Made by a program: the position numbers and the translations under genes. Shown piece by piece: positions 56,599 to 64,000 of a stretch of DNA of 64,000 bases. The notes beneath the pieces were generated by a model. It did no database searches, was not told where the DNA came from, and saw only the letters and a list, made by a program, of their open reading frames with translations. The stretch covers positions 496,001 to 560,000 of the forward strand of contig NZ_SRHV01000005.1 in assembly GCF_004698125.1 (NCBI RefSeq). Reading direction: 5' to 3'. Source of the DNA: Halosimplex halophilum. GTDB taxonomy: Archaea; Halobacteriota; Halobacteria; Halobacteriales; Haloarculaceae. The first letter of the stretch is position 1. Every line of letters begins with the position of its first letter.

Positions 56599-58476
56599 AT
56601 GAGCGAGAGCGACTCCGAGGCGACGACCGACGGACCGAGCGCCACCGCGAGCGCCGACGGGACCGACGCGGCCGGCGAGGCGGAGGCGACCGACGACACC
56701 CGGACCGACGAGACCGGCGGCGAGGACCGCTACGCCTTCTGGGCCGACGAGGTCGCCGACGCCGTCGAGGCGCGCGACCCCGAGGAGCCGATCGTGATCA
56801 AGGGCGGCATCTCTCCCTCCGGGGTGCCCCACCTGGGCAACGTCAACGAGATCATGCGCGGCTACTTCGTCGCCGAGGTGCTCCGGGAACGGGGCTGGGA
56901 GGTCCGGCAGGTGTTCACCACCGACGACCGCGACCCGCTCCGGAAGCTCCCCCGGAAACTCGCCGACCTCGACGGGAAGATCGTCGACCTGGGCGACGTG
57001 AACGCCGGCGCCCTCGGCAAGAACCTCGGGCACGCGTACACGGACATCCCCGACCCGTTCGGCTGCTGTGACTCCTACGGCGAGCACTTCTCGACGCTGA
57101 TCGCCGAGTCGGCCGACCTGCTCGACGCCCCCATCGACGTGGTCTCGACGACCGAACTCTACGAGTCCGGCCGGATGGACGACGTGGTCGAACACGTCCT
57201 CGAACACCGCGAGCAGGCCCGCGACGTGCTCTCGGAGTACCAGGACAAGGTCGACGAGGACTACGTCCCGTTCAACCCCTTCTGTTCGGAGTGCGGGAAG
57301 GTGACCGAGACGGTCACCGCGGTCGACGTGGACGCACGCGAAGTCGAGTACCGCTGTACCGACATCGAGGCGGGCAACCGGACCATCGAGGGCTGCGGCC
57401 ACGAGGGGACGGCGACGTTCCGCGAGGGGAAACTGCCCTGGCGCTTCGAGTGGCCCGCCCAGTGGCAGGTGCTGGGCGTGGACTTCGAGCCGTTCGGCAA
57501 GGACCACGCCGAGGGGTCGTGGCCCTCCGGCGTCGACATCGCCGAGAACGTCCTGGACATCGAACCCCCGGAACCGATGGTCTACGAGTGGTTCACGCTG
57601 GACGGCCAGCCGTTCTCCTCCTCGGAGGGCAACATCGTCCTCGTCCACGACGTGCTGGAGATGCTCGAACCCGAGGTCGTCCGCTTCTTCTTCGCGAAGG
57701 ACCCCAACCGGGCCAGGGACTTCAGCGTCGAGCGCCTCGACCAGCTCGTCGACGAGTTCGACCGCGTCGAGCGGCTCTACTACGATGAGGAGTCCGGTAC
57801 CGCGAAGGAACAGCGGCGCGCCGACCGGGTGTACCCGTTCCTGCTCTCGCTGGCGGACGTGCCCCCCGAAGCGCTCGCCGCGAGCGACGTGTTCGCGGTC
57901 GACGGAACCGCCGGCGCCGACGACGCCGCGCAGGTGGCCGCCGACTTCGACCACAACGACCCCGAGGACCGTCGGCGCCGCCGCGAGTTCCTCGACGGCG
58001 AGTTCGCCGACCGGGTGCGCCTGCCGTACACCTTCGCCGCCGTCCTGGGGATGTTCGACGACGCCGAGGCCCGCGCGGCGACCGCGCGCAAGGAGGGCCA
58101 CGTCACCGACGACGACCCCGAGTGGGCCGTCGACGACGCCTTCGGTCGCGTCGCGCTCGCGGGCGAGTGGGCCGACCGCACCGATAACGAGTACAACTAC
58201 ACCGTCTCGCGCTCCGAGTTGCCCGATGTGTCGGTCGACGCGGCGACCGCCGCGGCGCTGGACGACCTCGCCGAGTTCGTCGCCGAGGGGGCGGACGGCG
58301 AGGCCATCCAGGGCGAGATCTACGAGACGGCCAAGCGTCACGACATCGAGATCGGCGAGTTCTTCGGCGTCGGCTACCGCCTCTTTTTCGGCGAGGACGA
58401 GGGCCCGCAGCTCGGGCACTTCCTCGGGGACCTCGACCGGGAGTTCGTCGTCGAGCGGCTTCGACGGGAGCGGTAG
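56599..58476 (+). CDS. lysS: Lysyl-tRNA synthetase, class I
   Basis: 625 aa. Class I LysRS, the archaeal type. The HIGH-type signature is SPSGVPHLGN, and the KMSKS-type loop is FSSSEGN. A zinc-like CSECGK...CxxxxxxxxxxxxxC region (around residues 230-275) matches the metal-binding insert of the family (FCSECGKVTETV, then EGCGHEG). The N-terminal 45 residues are an acidic Asp/Ala/Thr-rich extension (TTDGPSATASADGTDAAGEA), typical haloarchaeal disorder. The C-terminal helical domain runs to the end. It follows pyrH after 25 bp. Confidence 0.95.
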   Translation: MSESDSEATTDGPSATASADGTDAAGEAEATDDTRTDETGGEDRYAFWADEVADAVEARDPEEPIVIKGGISPSGVPHLGNVNEIMRGYFVAEVLRERGWEVRQVFTTDDRDPLRKLPRKLADLDGKIVDLGDVNAGALGKNLGHAYTDIPDPFGCCDSYGEHFSTLIAESADLLDAPIDVVSTTELYESGRMDDVVEHVLEHREQARDVLSEYQDKVDEDYVPFNPFCSECGKVTETVTAVDVDAREVEYRCTDIEAGNRTIEGCGHEGTATFREGKLPWRFEWPAQWQVLGVDFEPFGKDHAEGSWPSGVDIAENVLDIEPPEPMVYEWFTLDGQPFSSSEGNIVLVHDVLEMLEPEVVRFFFAKDPNRARDFSVERLDQLVDEFDRVERLYYDEESGTAKEQRRADRVYPFLLSLADVPPEALAASDVFAVDGTAGADDAAQVAADFDHNDPEDRRRRREFLDGEFADRVRLPYTFAAVLGMFDDAEARAATARKEGHVTDDDPEWAVDDAFGRVALAGEWADRTDNEYNYTVSRSELPDVSVDAATAAALDDLAEFVAEGADGEAIQGEIYETAKRHDIEIGEFFGVGYRLFFGEDEGPQLGHFLGDLDREFVVERLRRER

Positions 58477-58641
58477 CGGACCGCAGTCGACGCGAGCCGT
58501 GGCCGAGCCGCTATCGACGCGGTCCCGGTCGGGTCCGACCGGGCCGGTTCGACGGGAGCGTGCGGCGTGACCGGCCGACCGACAGCCGCCCGAAACCCCA
58601 CAACCAAACCCTCTTGGCGGGGAGGCCCCTGACTCCGGGTA

Positions 58642-60420
58642 ATGGTAAGCCCGCTGTACTGGGTGCTCGCTGCGATCGTCGTCTTCACCGCGGGGACGAT
58701 GGCGCTGCAGGCGCGGGGCAAGCTCCCCGACTCCGTCCGGGTCTCCGGTCCGATCCTGACGCTGCACACGCTCCGGGGCCGACAGTTTCTCACGTGGCTC
58801 GCCGGACCGAAGCGGGCCTGGCGCGCCTGGGGCAACTTCGGCGTCGGGATGGCGCTGGTGACGATGGTGGGGATGTTCGTCGCCGTCTTCAACGCCGGCT
58901 GGCAGGCGATGCAACAGCCGACGCGCCAGCCCGTCCAGAACCCACAGAACGTGCTGGTCATCCCCGGCGTCAACGACTTCCTCCCCCTCGCCGCCGCGCC
59001 GGAGATCGTCCTCGGCCTGCTCATCGGCCTCGTCGTCCACGAGGGCGGCCACGGCCTGCTCTGTCGCGTCGAGGACATCGACATCGACTCGATGGGGCTG
59101 GCCTTCTTCTCCTTCATCCCGGTCGGCGCGTTCGTCGAACCCGACGAGGAGAGCCGCCTCCGGGCGAGCCGGGGGAGCCAGACCCGGATGTTCGCCGCCG
59201 GCGTGACGAACAACTTCCTCGTCGCGTTCGTCGGTTTCCTCCTCCTGTTCGGCCCGGTCTCGGGCGCTATCGCGACCGCCGCGGGCGTCCCGGTCGGCAA
59301 CGCCGCCGCCGGCTCGGCCGCCGACGAGGCCGGCCTGGAGTACGGTGATCTGGTCACGGAGGTCGAGGGCCAGTCCATCGCGAACGTCTCCGAGTTCGAG
59401 GAGCGGCTCGCGGCGATCGAGGAGCGGTCGGTCGAGCTCACGCTGAAGAGCGGCGAGACGACCACGCTCGAACGGAAGCTCGCCCTCGTGCGGTCGGTCC
59501 CGTCGGTGACCGACGGCATCGAGCCCAACCGCCGGAACGCGACGATCGTCGAGGCGGTCGACGGGACCCCCGTCTACACCGAGCGCGGGTTCGCCGAGGC
59601 GATGGCCGGCCGCGAGACGGCCACCATCGAGACCAACCGCGGGACGGCGACCTTCCCCGTCGGCGCCTACGGGCTCGCAGTCGAGAACGGCCCGCTCGCC
59701 AACGCCTCCGTTCCCGCCGACGGGACCGACGTGATCGTCCTCTCGGTCGCGGGTGAGCGCACGCCCAACGCCTCCGCGTACGGCGACGTGGTCGGCGGGC
59801 TCGAAGCGGGCCGGACCGTCGACGTGCGGGCGTCGGTCGGCGGCGAGGTCGACACCTACGGCGTCACGGCCGGCTGGGGCGGGCCCGGTGACGCGCTCGG
59901 GCTCCGCACCCAGCAGGGCTTCAGCGGCATCACGGTGACCGACGCCGGCATCGACGTCTACCCCGCGGCGCAATTTTTGGCCTACCTCGGCGGGTTCAGC
60001 GGCCCCTGGGGCGGGCTGTTCTCCGGGCAGTTCCTCCAGCAGATGTTCGTCGTGCTCCTGCTCCCGTTCCTGAGCACCATCGGCGCGGGCTTCGGTTACA
60101 ACTTCGCCGGGTTCGTCCCCGACGTGGCGAACTTCTACACGGTGACGGGGCCGCTCGAACCGCTCGGCGGCGGCGTGTTCATGCTCGCGAACATCCTGTT
60201 CTGGACGGCGTGGGTGAACCTCAACCTCGGCGTGTTCAACTGCGTGCCCACGTTCCCGCTGGACGGCGGGCACATCCTCCGGGCGTCGGCCGAGTCGCTG
60301 GTCGCCCGCCTCCCCGTCGAGGACGGCCGCCGCGCGACCACCGCCGTCACCGCCTCGATCAGCCTGCTGATGCTCGCCGGCCTCTTCCTCATGCTGTTCG
60401 GGCCGCAGCTGCTGAACTGA
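58642..60420 (+). CDS. Site-2 protease (M50) family protein with PDZ domains
   Basis: 592 aa, a larger M50 protease than the one at 53725. The zinc motif HEGGH lies at 133-137 in GLVVHEGGHGLLCRVEDI. Then follow the membrane segment FFSFIPVGAFV, a PDZ-like region (SAADEAGLEYGDLVTEVEGQSIANVSEFEERL), a second, weaker PDZ-like or soluble part, and the C-terminal membrane part with NCVPTFPLDGGHILRA holding the third ligand Asp. It probably releases membrane-bound regulators or clears signal peptides; the target is unknown. The gene follows a 165-bp spacer after lysS. Confidence 0.9.
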   Translation: MVSPLYWVLAAIVVFTAGTMALQARGKLPDSVRVSGPILTLHTLRGRQFLTWLAGPKRAWRAWGNFGVGMALVTMVGMFVAVFNAGWQAMQQPTRQPVQNPQNVLVIPGVNDFLPLAAAPEIVLGLLIGLVVHEGGHGLLCRVEDIDIDSMGLAFFSFIPVGAFVEPDEESRLRASRGSQTRMFAAGVTNNFLVAFVGFLLLFGPVSGAIATAAGVPVGNAAAGSAADEAGLEYGDLVTEVEGQSIANVSEFEERLAAIEERSVELTLKSGETTTLERKLALVRSVPSVTDGIEPNRRNATIVEAVDGTPVYTERGFAEAMAGRETATIETNRGTATFPVGAYGLAVENGPLANASVPADGTDVIVLSVAGERTPNASAYGDVVGGLEAGRTVDVRASVGGEVDTYGVTAGWGGPGDALGLRTQQGFSGITVTDAGIDVYPAAQFLAYLGGFSGPWGGLFSGQFLQQMFVVLLLPFLSTIGAGFGYNFAGFVPDVANFYTVTGPLEPLGGGVFMLANILFWTAWVNLNLGVFNCVPTFPLDGGHILRASAESLVARLPVEDGRRATTAVTASISLLMLAGLFLMLFGPQLLN

Positions 60421-60526
60421 GGCGGGCGGTTCAGCGCCCTCGCGGGCGCCAGCACCGACTCCTCGTTCGCGGCCGCGACAGCCGGGAAAGACAAGTTTCC
60501 TAAACTGCGACCGGTTACTCCCCGGT

Positions 60527-62575
60527 ATGGTCAGACGCGAGCCGCCGCAGACGGAGGAGGGCTGGTACGCCCTCCACGACCTCAGGACGGTCGACTGGGA
60601 GGCCTGGCGGGACGCCCCCGAGCGCGTCCGCGAACGCGCGCTCGAAGACGCCGTCGAGTTCCTCGGGTCGGCCGAGGCCGTCGCCGACGCCGAGGAGGGC
60701 CAGTCGGCGCTGTACGCCGTCGTCGGGCACAAGGCCGACCTCATGGTCGTCCACCTCCGCCCCTCGCTGGCGGCGGTCGAGCGCCTCGAACGCCGGTTCG
60801 AGCGCACCGAGTTCGCGCGGTTCACCGAACAGTCCTCGTCGTACGTCTCTGTCACGGAGGCGTCGGGCTACTCCGAACGCGCCCGCGAGTACTTCGACGG
60901 CGAGGTCGACGACGACTCCGGGCTCGCCCAGTACATCCAGTCGCGGCTCCACCCGGAGATCCCCGACGCCGAGCACGTCTCCTTCTACCCGATGTCCAAG
61001 CGCCGCGAGCCGGAGCAGAACTGGTACGACCTGCCCTTCGAGGAGCGTGCCGAGCACATGGAGAGCCACGGCGACATCGGCCGCGGCTACGCCGGGAAGG
61101 TCGAGCAGATGATCACCGGGTCGGTCGGCATGGACGACTGGGAGTGGGGCGTCACGCTGTGGGCCGACGACATGACGGACGTGAAGGACCTGCTCTACGA
61201 GATGCGCTTCGACCCCTCCTCCTCGAAGTTCGCCGAGTTCGGCCCCTTCTACGTCGGCCGCCGGTTCCCGCCGGCGGACCTGGGCGCCTACCTCGCCGGC
61301 GAGTCCGTCCCGACCGCCGACGCCGCCGACGCGGGCGAGGGGTCGACCGGCGAGCGCGAGGCCCACGCCAGCGCCTCGAACGCCGGCCACGACGGCCACG
61401 CGGGCGACAGCGCCCACGGGAACGGCGCGCACGGTTCCCGGGGCGACGACGAGTCGGCCGACCCGCCCGCCGAGAGCCACGCCGGCGGGGCGAGCAGCGG
61501 GACGACCGAGACCGTCGACGAGTCGAGCGAGGGCACCGCCGCGAGCGGTGGTCGGCCCGCCGCTGCACAGAAGGAGGTCGACGCCGAACGGCTCGACACC
61601 GACGAGGCGGTCCAGACGCTCGCGAACTTCGGCGTCTACCCCGAGGCGTACGGCGCGGGCGACCACGCGCTGGTCTGTTACGCCGACGCCGACGCCGAGG
61701 CGATCGTCGACGAGGTCGACGGGCTCCGGGGTAACTTCGACCACTACGACACCCACGTCCTGACGAGCGTCCGGGCCAACCAGGGCCAGACGGCGGTCGT
61801 CAGCGTCTGGGAGACGGAGAGCGCCGCCGACACGGCCATCGGCTTCCTGACCGACATCGAGGGCGTCACCCGCAGCGCCCGCGGCCCGCTCGGCGACGCC
61901 GGCGAGGCCGACGGCGGTGAAGGCGCCGACCAGTCGGCCGACGGCGACGCGGCGGCCGCCGAGACACAGGGCGACGACACGACGGCCGCGGACATCCGCG
62001 AGGAACTCGCCGCCGAGGGGGTCTACGCCGGCCAGCCCCACGGCGAGGACGTGTACGCGCTGGTGCTGTACTCGGAGGCCGACCCCGAGACGCTCGACGC
62101 GGAGGTCGCCGACCTGCGCGACGGCTTCGACCGCTACGACACCCACGTCAAGACCGCCGTCTACGGCGACGTGGCCGACGACTCGGACACCACGGCCGTC
62201 GTGAGCCTCTGGGACACCGAGAGCGCGGCCGACACCGCGGCGGACTTCCTCACCGACCTGCCGGAGGTCGTCGGCCGCCCGCAGGACCGGGAGGGCTTCG
62301 GGACGATGGGGATGTTCTACACCGTCAAGCCCGACTACCGCGAGGAGTTCGTCGACACGTTCGGGGAGGTCGGCGGACTCCTCGCGGAGATGGACGGCCA
62401 CCGCGAGACGGCCCTGCTGGCCAACCGCGAGGACGAGACGGACATGTTCATCGCCAGCCGCTGGGACGCGAAGGAGGACGCGATGGCCTTCTTCCGCTCC
62501 GAGGACTTCCGCGAGACCGTCGAGTGGGGCCGCGAGGTGCTGGCCGACCGGCCGCGCCACGTGTTCCTGGCCTGA
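60527..62575 (+). CDS. pitA: Heme-binding chlorite dismutase-monooxygenase fusion (PitA type)
   Basis: 682 aa. Residues 1-260 form a chlorite-dismutase/HemQ (coproheme decarboxylase) domain with Tyr154 (FYPMSKRR) at the position of the catalytic Tyr of HemQ and His181 (MESHGDIGR) as proximal heme ligand; MRFDPSSSKFAEFGPF closes it. Residues 280-320 are a His/Ser/Gly-rich linker. Residues 359-455 and 488-585 are two copies of one module (GVYxxxYG..., YDTHVxT, VSVWETESAADTA). The end (about 593-682, MGMFYTVKPDYREEFVD) is an ABM-type domain. Fusion to ABM is known for haloarchaeal PitA; the internal duplication makes this one longer. Role in heme handling is inferred. Confidence 0.88.
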   Translation: MVRREPPQTEEGWYALHDLRTVDWEAWRDAPERVRERALEDAVEFLGSAEAVADAEEGQSALYAVVGHKADLMVVHLRPSLAAVERLERRFERTEFARFTEQSSSYVSVTEASGYSERAREYFDGEVDDDSGLAQYIQSRLHPEIPDAEHVSFYPMSKRREPEQNWYDLPFEERAEHMESHGDIGRGYAGKVEQMITGSVGMDDWEWGVTLWADDMTDVKDLLYEMRFDPSSSKFAEFGPFYVGRRFPPADLGAYLAGESVPTADAADAGEGSTGEREAHASASNAGHDGHAGDSAHGNGAHGSRGDDESADPPAESHAGGASSGTTETVDESSEGTAASGGRPAAAQKEVDAERLDTDEAVQTLANFGVYPEAYGAGDHALVCYADADAEAIVDEVDGLRGNFDHYDTHVLTSVRANQGQTAVVSVWETESAADTAIGFLTDIEGVTRSARGPLGDAGEADGGEGADQSADGDAAAAETQGDDTTAADIREELAAEGVYAGQPHGEDVYALVLYSEADPETLDAEVADLRDGFDRYDTHVKTAVYGDVADDSDTTAVVSLWDTESAADTAADFLTDLPEVVGRPQDREGFGTMGMFYTVKPDYREEFVDTFGEVGGLLAEMDGHRETALLANREDETDMFIASRWDAKEDAMAFFRSEDFRETVEWGREVLADRPRHVFLA

Positions 62576-62656
62576 GCCGGGCCGTCGAAACCGAGTTGGG
62601 TTTTCGCCGTCCCGCCCGCCGACAGCTACAAGCGGGAGATAGCCGAACGGCGAGCC

Positions 62657-63499
62657 ATGACAGGACGAGTCGCGGACAGCGTGGCGGTCGTGACCGGCGG
62701 CGCCCGCGGCATCGGCGAGGCGACCGCCCGGCGGCTGGCCGAAGAGGGCGCGGACGTGGCCGTCGTCGACGTACTGGGCGACCGGGCCGAGGCGGTCGCC
62801 GACGACATCGCGGCCGAGACCGGCCGGGAGACGCTGGCCGTCGAGTGTGACGTGGGCGACGAGCGCGCGGTCGAGGAGATGGCCGAGCGGGTCGCCGAGC
62901 GGTTCGGCGGTGTCGACGTGCTCGTGAACAACGCGGGGATCCGCGTCGACCCGAAGCCGGTCACCGAGGCCGACGAGGAGAGCTGGGACCGTATCCTCGC
63001 GATCAACCAGAAGGGCGTCGCCTTTTGCGCGAAACATCTGATCCCCCTGATGACCGGGACGGAGGGGGACCGTGAGCCCACCGGCGGACGCGAGGGCAAC
63101 GGCTCGGTCGTCAACGTCGCGTCGATGGGCGCCGAGGTCGGGCGGCCGGAGTGGGCCCAGTACGACTCGACGAAGGGCGCCATCGTCGCGATGACCAAAG
63201 ACATGGCCTGCGACCACGCGCCCGACGGGGTCAGGGTCAACGCCGTCTCGCCGGGCTACGTCGTCACCGAGTACCACCTCCCGGACGATCCCGAGGAGGC
63301 CCGCGAGTACCGCGACGAACAGACGACGCCCAGCGCCGACGGGCCGGGGGTCCTCAAGCGCGCGGCCGAGCCGCGGGAGATCGCCGACGCCGTCGTCTTC
63401 CTGGCCTCCGACGAGGCGTCGTTCGTCACCGGAACCAACCTGCGGGTCGACGGCGGGGTGTCGGCCGTGGGGACGGGCTTCGACTGGGACCCCGCGTAG
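62657..63499 (+). CDS. Short-chain dehydrogenase/reductase
   Basis: 280 aa. Classical SDR: cofactor loop VTGGARGIGEATARRL, VVDVLGDRAEAV (a D-type acid end, so NAD+ preferred), NNAGIRVDPKP, the catalytic Ser in VVNVASMGAE and YxxxK in QYDSTKGAIVAMTK. Close to the dehydrogenases of sugar or acyl chains. The insertion GTEGDREPTGGREGNG near residue 135 is specific to this protein or its close relatives. Substrate unknown. It has an 81-bp gap from the PitA gene and the same direction. Confidence 0.93.
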   Translation: MTGRVADSVAVVTGGARGIGEATARRLAEEGADVAVVDVLGDRAEAVADDIAAETGRETLAVECDVGDERAVEEMAERVAERFGGVDVLVNNAGIRVDPKPVTEADEESWDRILAINQKGVAFCAKHLIPLMTGTEGDREPTGGREGNGSVVNVASMGAEVGRPEWAQYDSTKGAIVAMTKDMACDHAPDGVRVNAVSPGYVVTEYHLPDDPEEAREYRDEQTTPSADGPGVLKRAAEPREIADAVVFLASDEASFVTGTNLRVDGGVSAVGTGFDWDPA

Positions 63500-63529
63500 G
63501 GCGTCAGTCCCCGGCGCCACGAGCGAGCG

Positions 63530-64000
63530 TCACCGGTCGGTGACCCACAGGACGAGCGTCAGCGCCGTCGCGGCGACCAGCGCGGCCGCGAGCAGCTGGA
63601 ACGCGGGGGTGAACCCGGCGGTCTCGGAGAGGTAGCCGACGACCGCGGGCGAGGCGGCGCCGGCGACCATCAGCAGGGTCCTGACGACGCCGAGGCTGCC
63701 GCCGGCGACCGATTCCGGCGTGACCTCCATCATGTAGGCGCCCCGGACCGGGCGGTAGCCGTGGGCGCCCAGCCCCAGCAACACGACGGCGCCGCCGAGC
63801 ACGAGCGGGCCGCCGGTCGCCGAGAACGCCAGCACGGCGACCATCCCGGCGGTGGCGACCGCGAGCGTCAGCGCCAGGATGGGCTCGACGCCCACCCGGT
63901 CGCTGGCCTCGCCGGTGACCAGCTGGACGAGGCTGACCAGGAAGAGCGCGCTGAAAAGCAGGTTCGCCGTCGCCGACGACACCGCGGTCTCCTCGGCGAG
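63530..64000 (-). CDS. MFS transporter, C-terminal part (N-terminus outside window)
   Basis: At least 157 codons, open through the right edge. The visible part has six predicted helices: ATANLLFSALFLVSLVQLV, ILALTLAVATAGMVAVLAF, LVLGGAVVLLGLGAHGY, VRTLLMVAGAASPAVVGYL and FQLLAAALVAATALTLVLWV among them. The intra-cytoplasmic loop EASDRVG and PVRGAYMMEVTPESVAG are typical of the second half of MFS carriers (the VRGAY... stretch at TM10). The frame has no start in the window that is obviously real; a GTG at 63982 is internal. The substrate is unknown. Confidence 0.82.
   Translation of the reverse strand, partial: LAEETAVSSATANLLFSALFLVSLVQLVTGEASDRVGVEPILALTLAVATAGMVAVLAFSATGGPLVLGGAVVLLGLGAHGYRPVRGAYMMEVTPESVAGGSLGVVRTLLMVAGAASPAVVGYLSETAGFTPAFQLLAAALVAATALTLVLWVTDR

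Noticed and set aside
58524-58543. CCCGGTCGG/CCGACCGGG hairpin after lysS as a regulatory element
   Set aside because: A perfect 9-bp stem, but such stems are frequent by chance in GC-rich spacer DNA; no U-tract or conservation evidence, so not listed as a feature.
56446-60855. 1469-codon minus-strand ORF opposite lysS and the M50 protease
   Set aside because: Antisense shadow of GC-rich coding DNA; the plus strand holds lysS, an M50 protease and part of pitA with strong family motifs.
60515-63520. 1001-codon minus-strand ORF opposite the PitA-type and SDR genes
   Set aside because: Antisense shadow; Val/Arg/Asp-rich without motifs. The plus strand encodes recognised enzymes.
1-64000. tRNA, rRNA, insertion sequences, integrases, CRISPR arrays
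   Set aside because: No cloverleaf-like sequences, transposase motifs or repeat-spacer patterns were found by eye in any intergenic stretch.

Overview
The window is a high-GC (by eye well above 65 %) stretch of chromosome from a halophilic archaeon (class Halobacteria). The evidence is consistent across the window: predicted proteins are rich in Asp and Glu; there are archaeal markers (RadA, ABCE1/Rli1, class I LysRS, archaemetzincin, Sec61-beta, ribosomal protein S19e, PDCD5-like protein, F420H2:NADP oxidoreductase, FAU-1); AT-rich TATA-like boxes lie about 25-30 nt before many start codons with little room for a 5' leader; and surface proteins carry Tat signals and PGF-CTERM-type tails. I see no tRNA or rRNA gene, insertion sequence, integrase or CRISPR array. 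The genus cannot be fixed from the sequence alone.

Layout. 1-9.3 kb: an incomplete gene end, an M29 aminopeptidase, a membrane protein, a TrpRS-like synthetase, a Tat-exported repeat protein, threonine aldolase, a small membrane protein, two HTH regulators, an MJ0936-type phosphoesterase and a CDF metal exporter. 9.5-16.9 kb: an EMC6-like membrane protein with ABCE1, a ROK sugar kinase, an ABC exporter pair and a histidine kinase. 17-23.3 kb: archaemetzincin, UPF0146, a HAD phosphatase, F420H2:NADP oxidoreductase, lumazine synthase, thioredoxin, Sec61-beta and the FAU-1 RNA-binding protein. 23.3-28.2 kb: two tandem LVIVD-repeat surface proteins, an EngB-like GTPase, then a 660-bp non-coding stretch full of palindromes. 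28.2-36.3 kb: a cupin, a zinc/manganese ABC importer operon (znuA-znuC-znuB order), a NifU-type scaffold, a presenilin-like protease, a sulfatase-fold enzyme coupled to a UPF0104 membrane protein, and a PRC-barrel protein.

36.6-46.5 kb: MsrB, a membrane protein, a glutaredoxin-like protein, a PAS histidine kinase, RadA, small membrane proteins, then PspAB, an aldo/keto reductase, two HtpX-type M48 proteases, TruA and a SHOCT protein. 46.6-51.5 kb: HisS, a lower-GC divergent pair (an HTH regulator and a 206-aa protein with deoxyribosyltransferase-like features), then the PP-loop ATPase / PDCD5 / S19e cluster and a small Cys-rich ORF. 51.6-64 kb: a second UPF0104 protein, ThiL, two M50 site-2 proteases, a small conserved haloarchaeal protein, UMP kinase, LysS, a chlorite dismutase-monooxygenase fusion (PitA type) with an internal duplication, an SDR and the C-terminal part of an MFS transporter.

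Most of the window is housekeeping. Membrane proteolysis is well represented: two M48, two M50 and one presenilin-type protease, plus PspAB. Redox and metal handling is also frequent (thioredoxin, glutaredoxin, MsrB, NifU scaffold, CDF exporter, Zn/Mn importer, F420 and heme enzymes). The best candidates for something undescribed are the divergent HTH/deoxyribosyltransferase-like pair at 48.2-49.3 kb, the duplicated module and His-rich linker in the PitA-type protein, the sulfatase-fold/UPF0104 pair, the tandem LVIVD surface proteins, and the palindrome-rich non-coding stretch at 27.6-28.1 kb.
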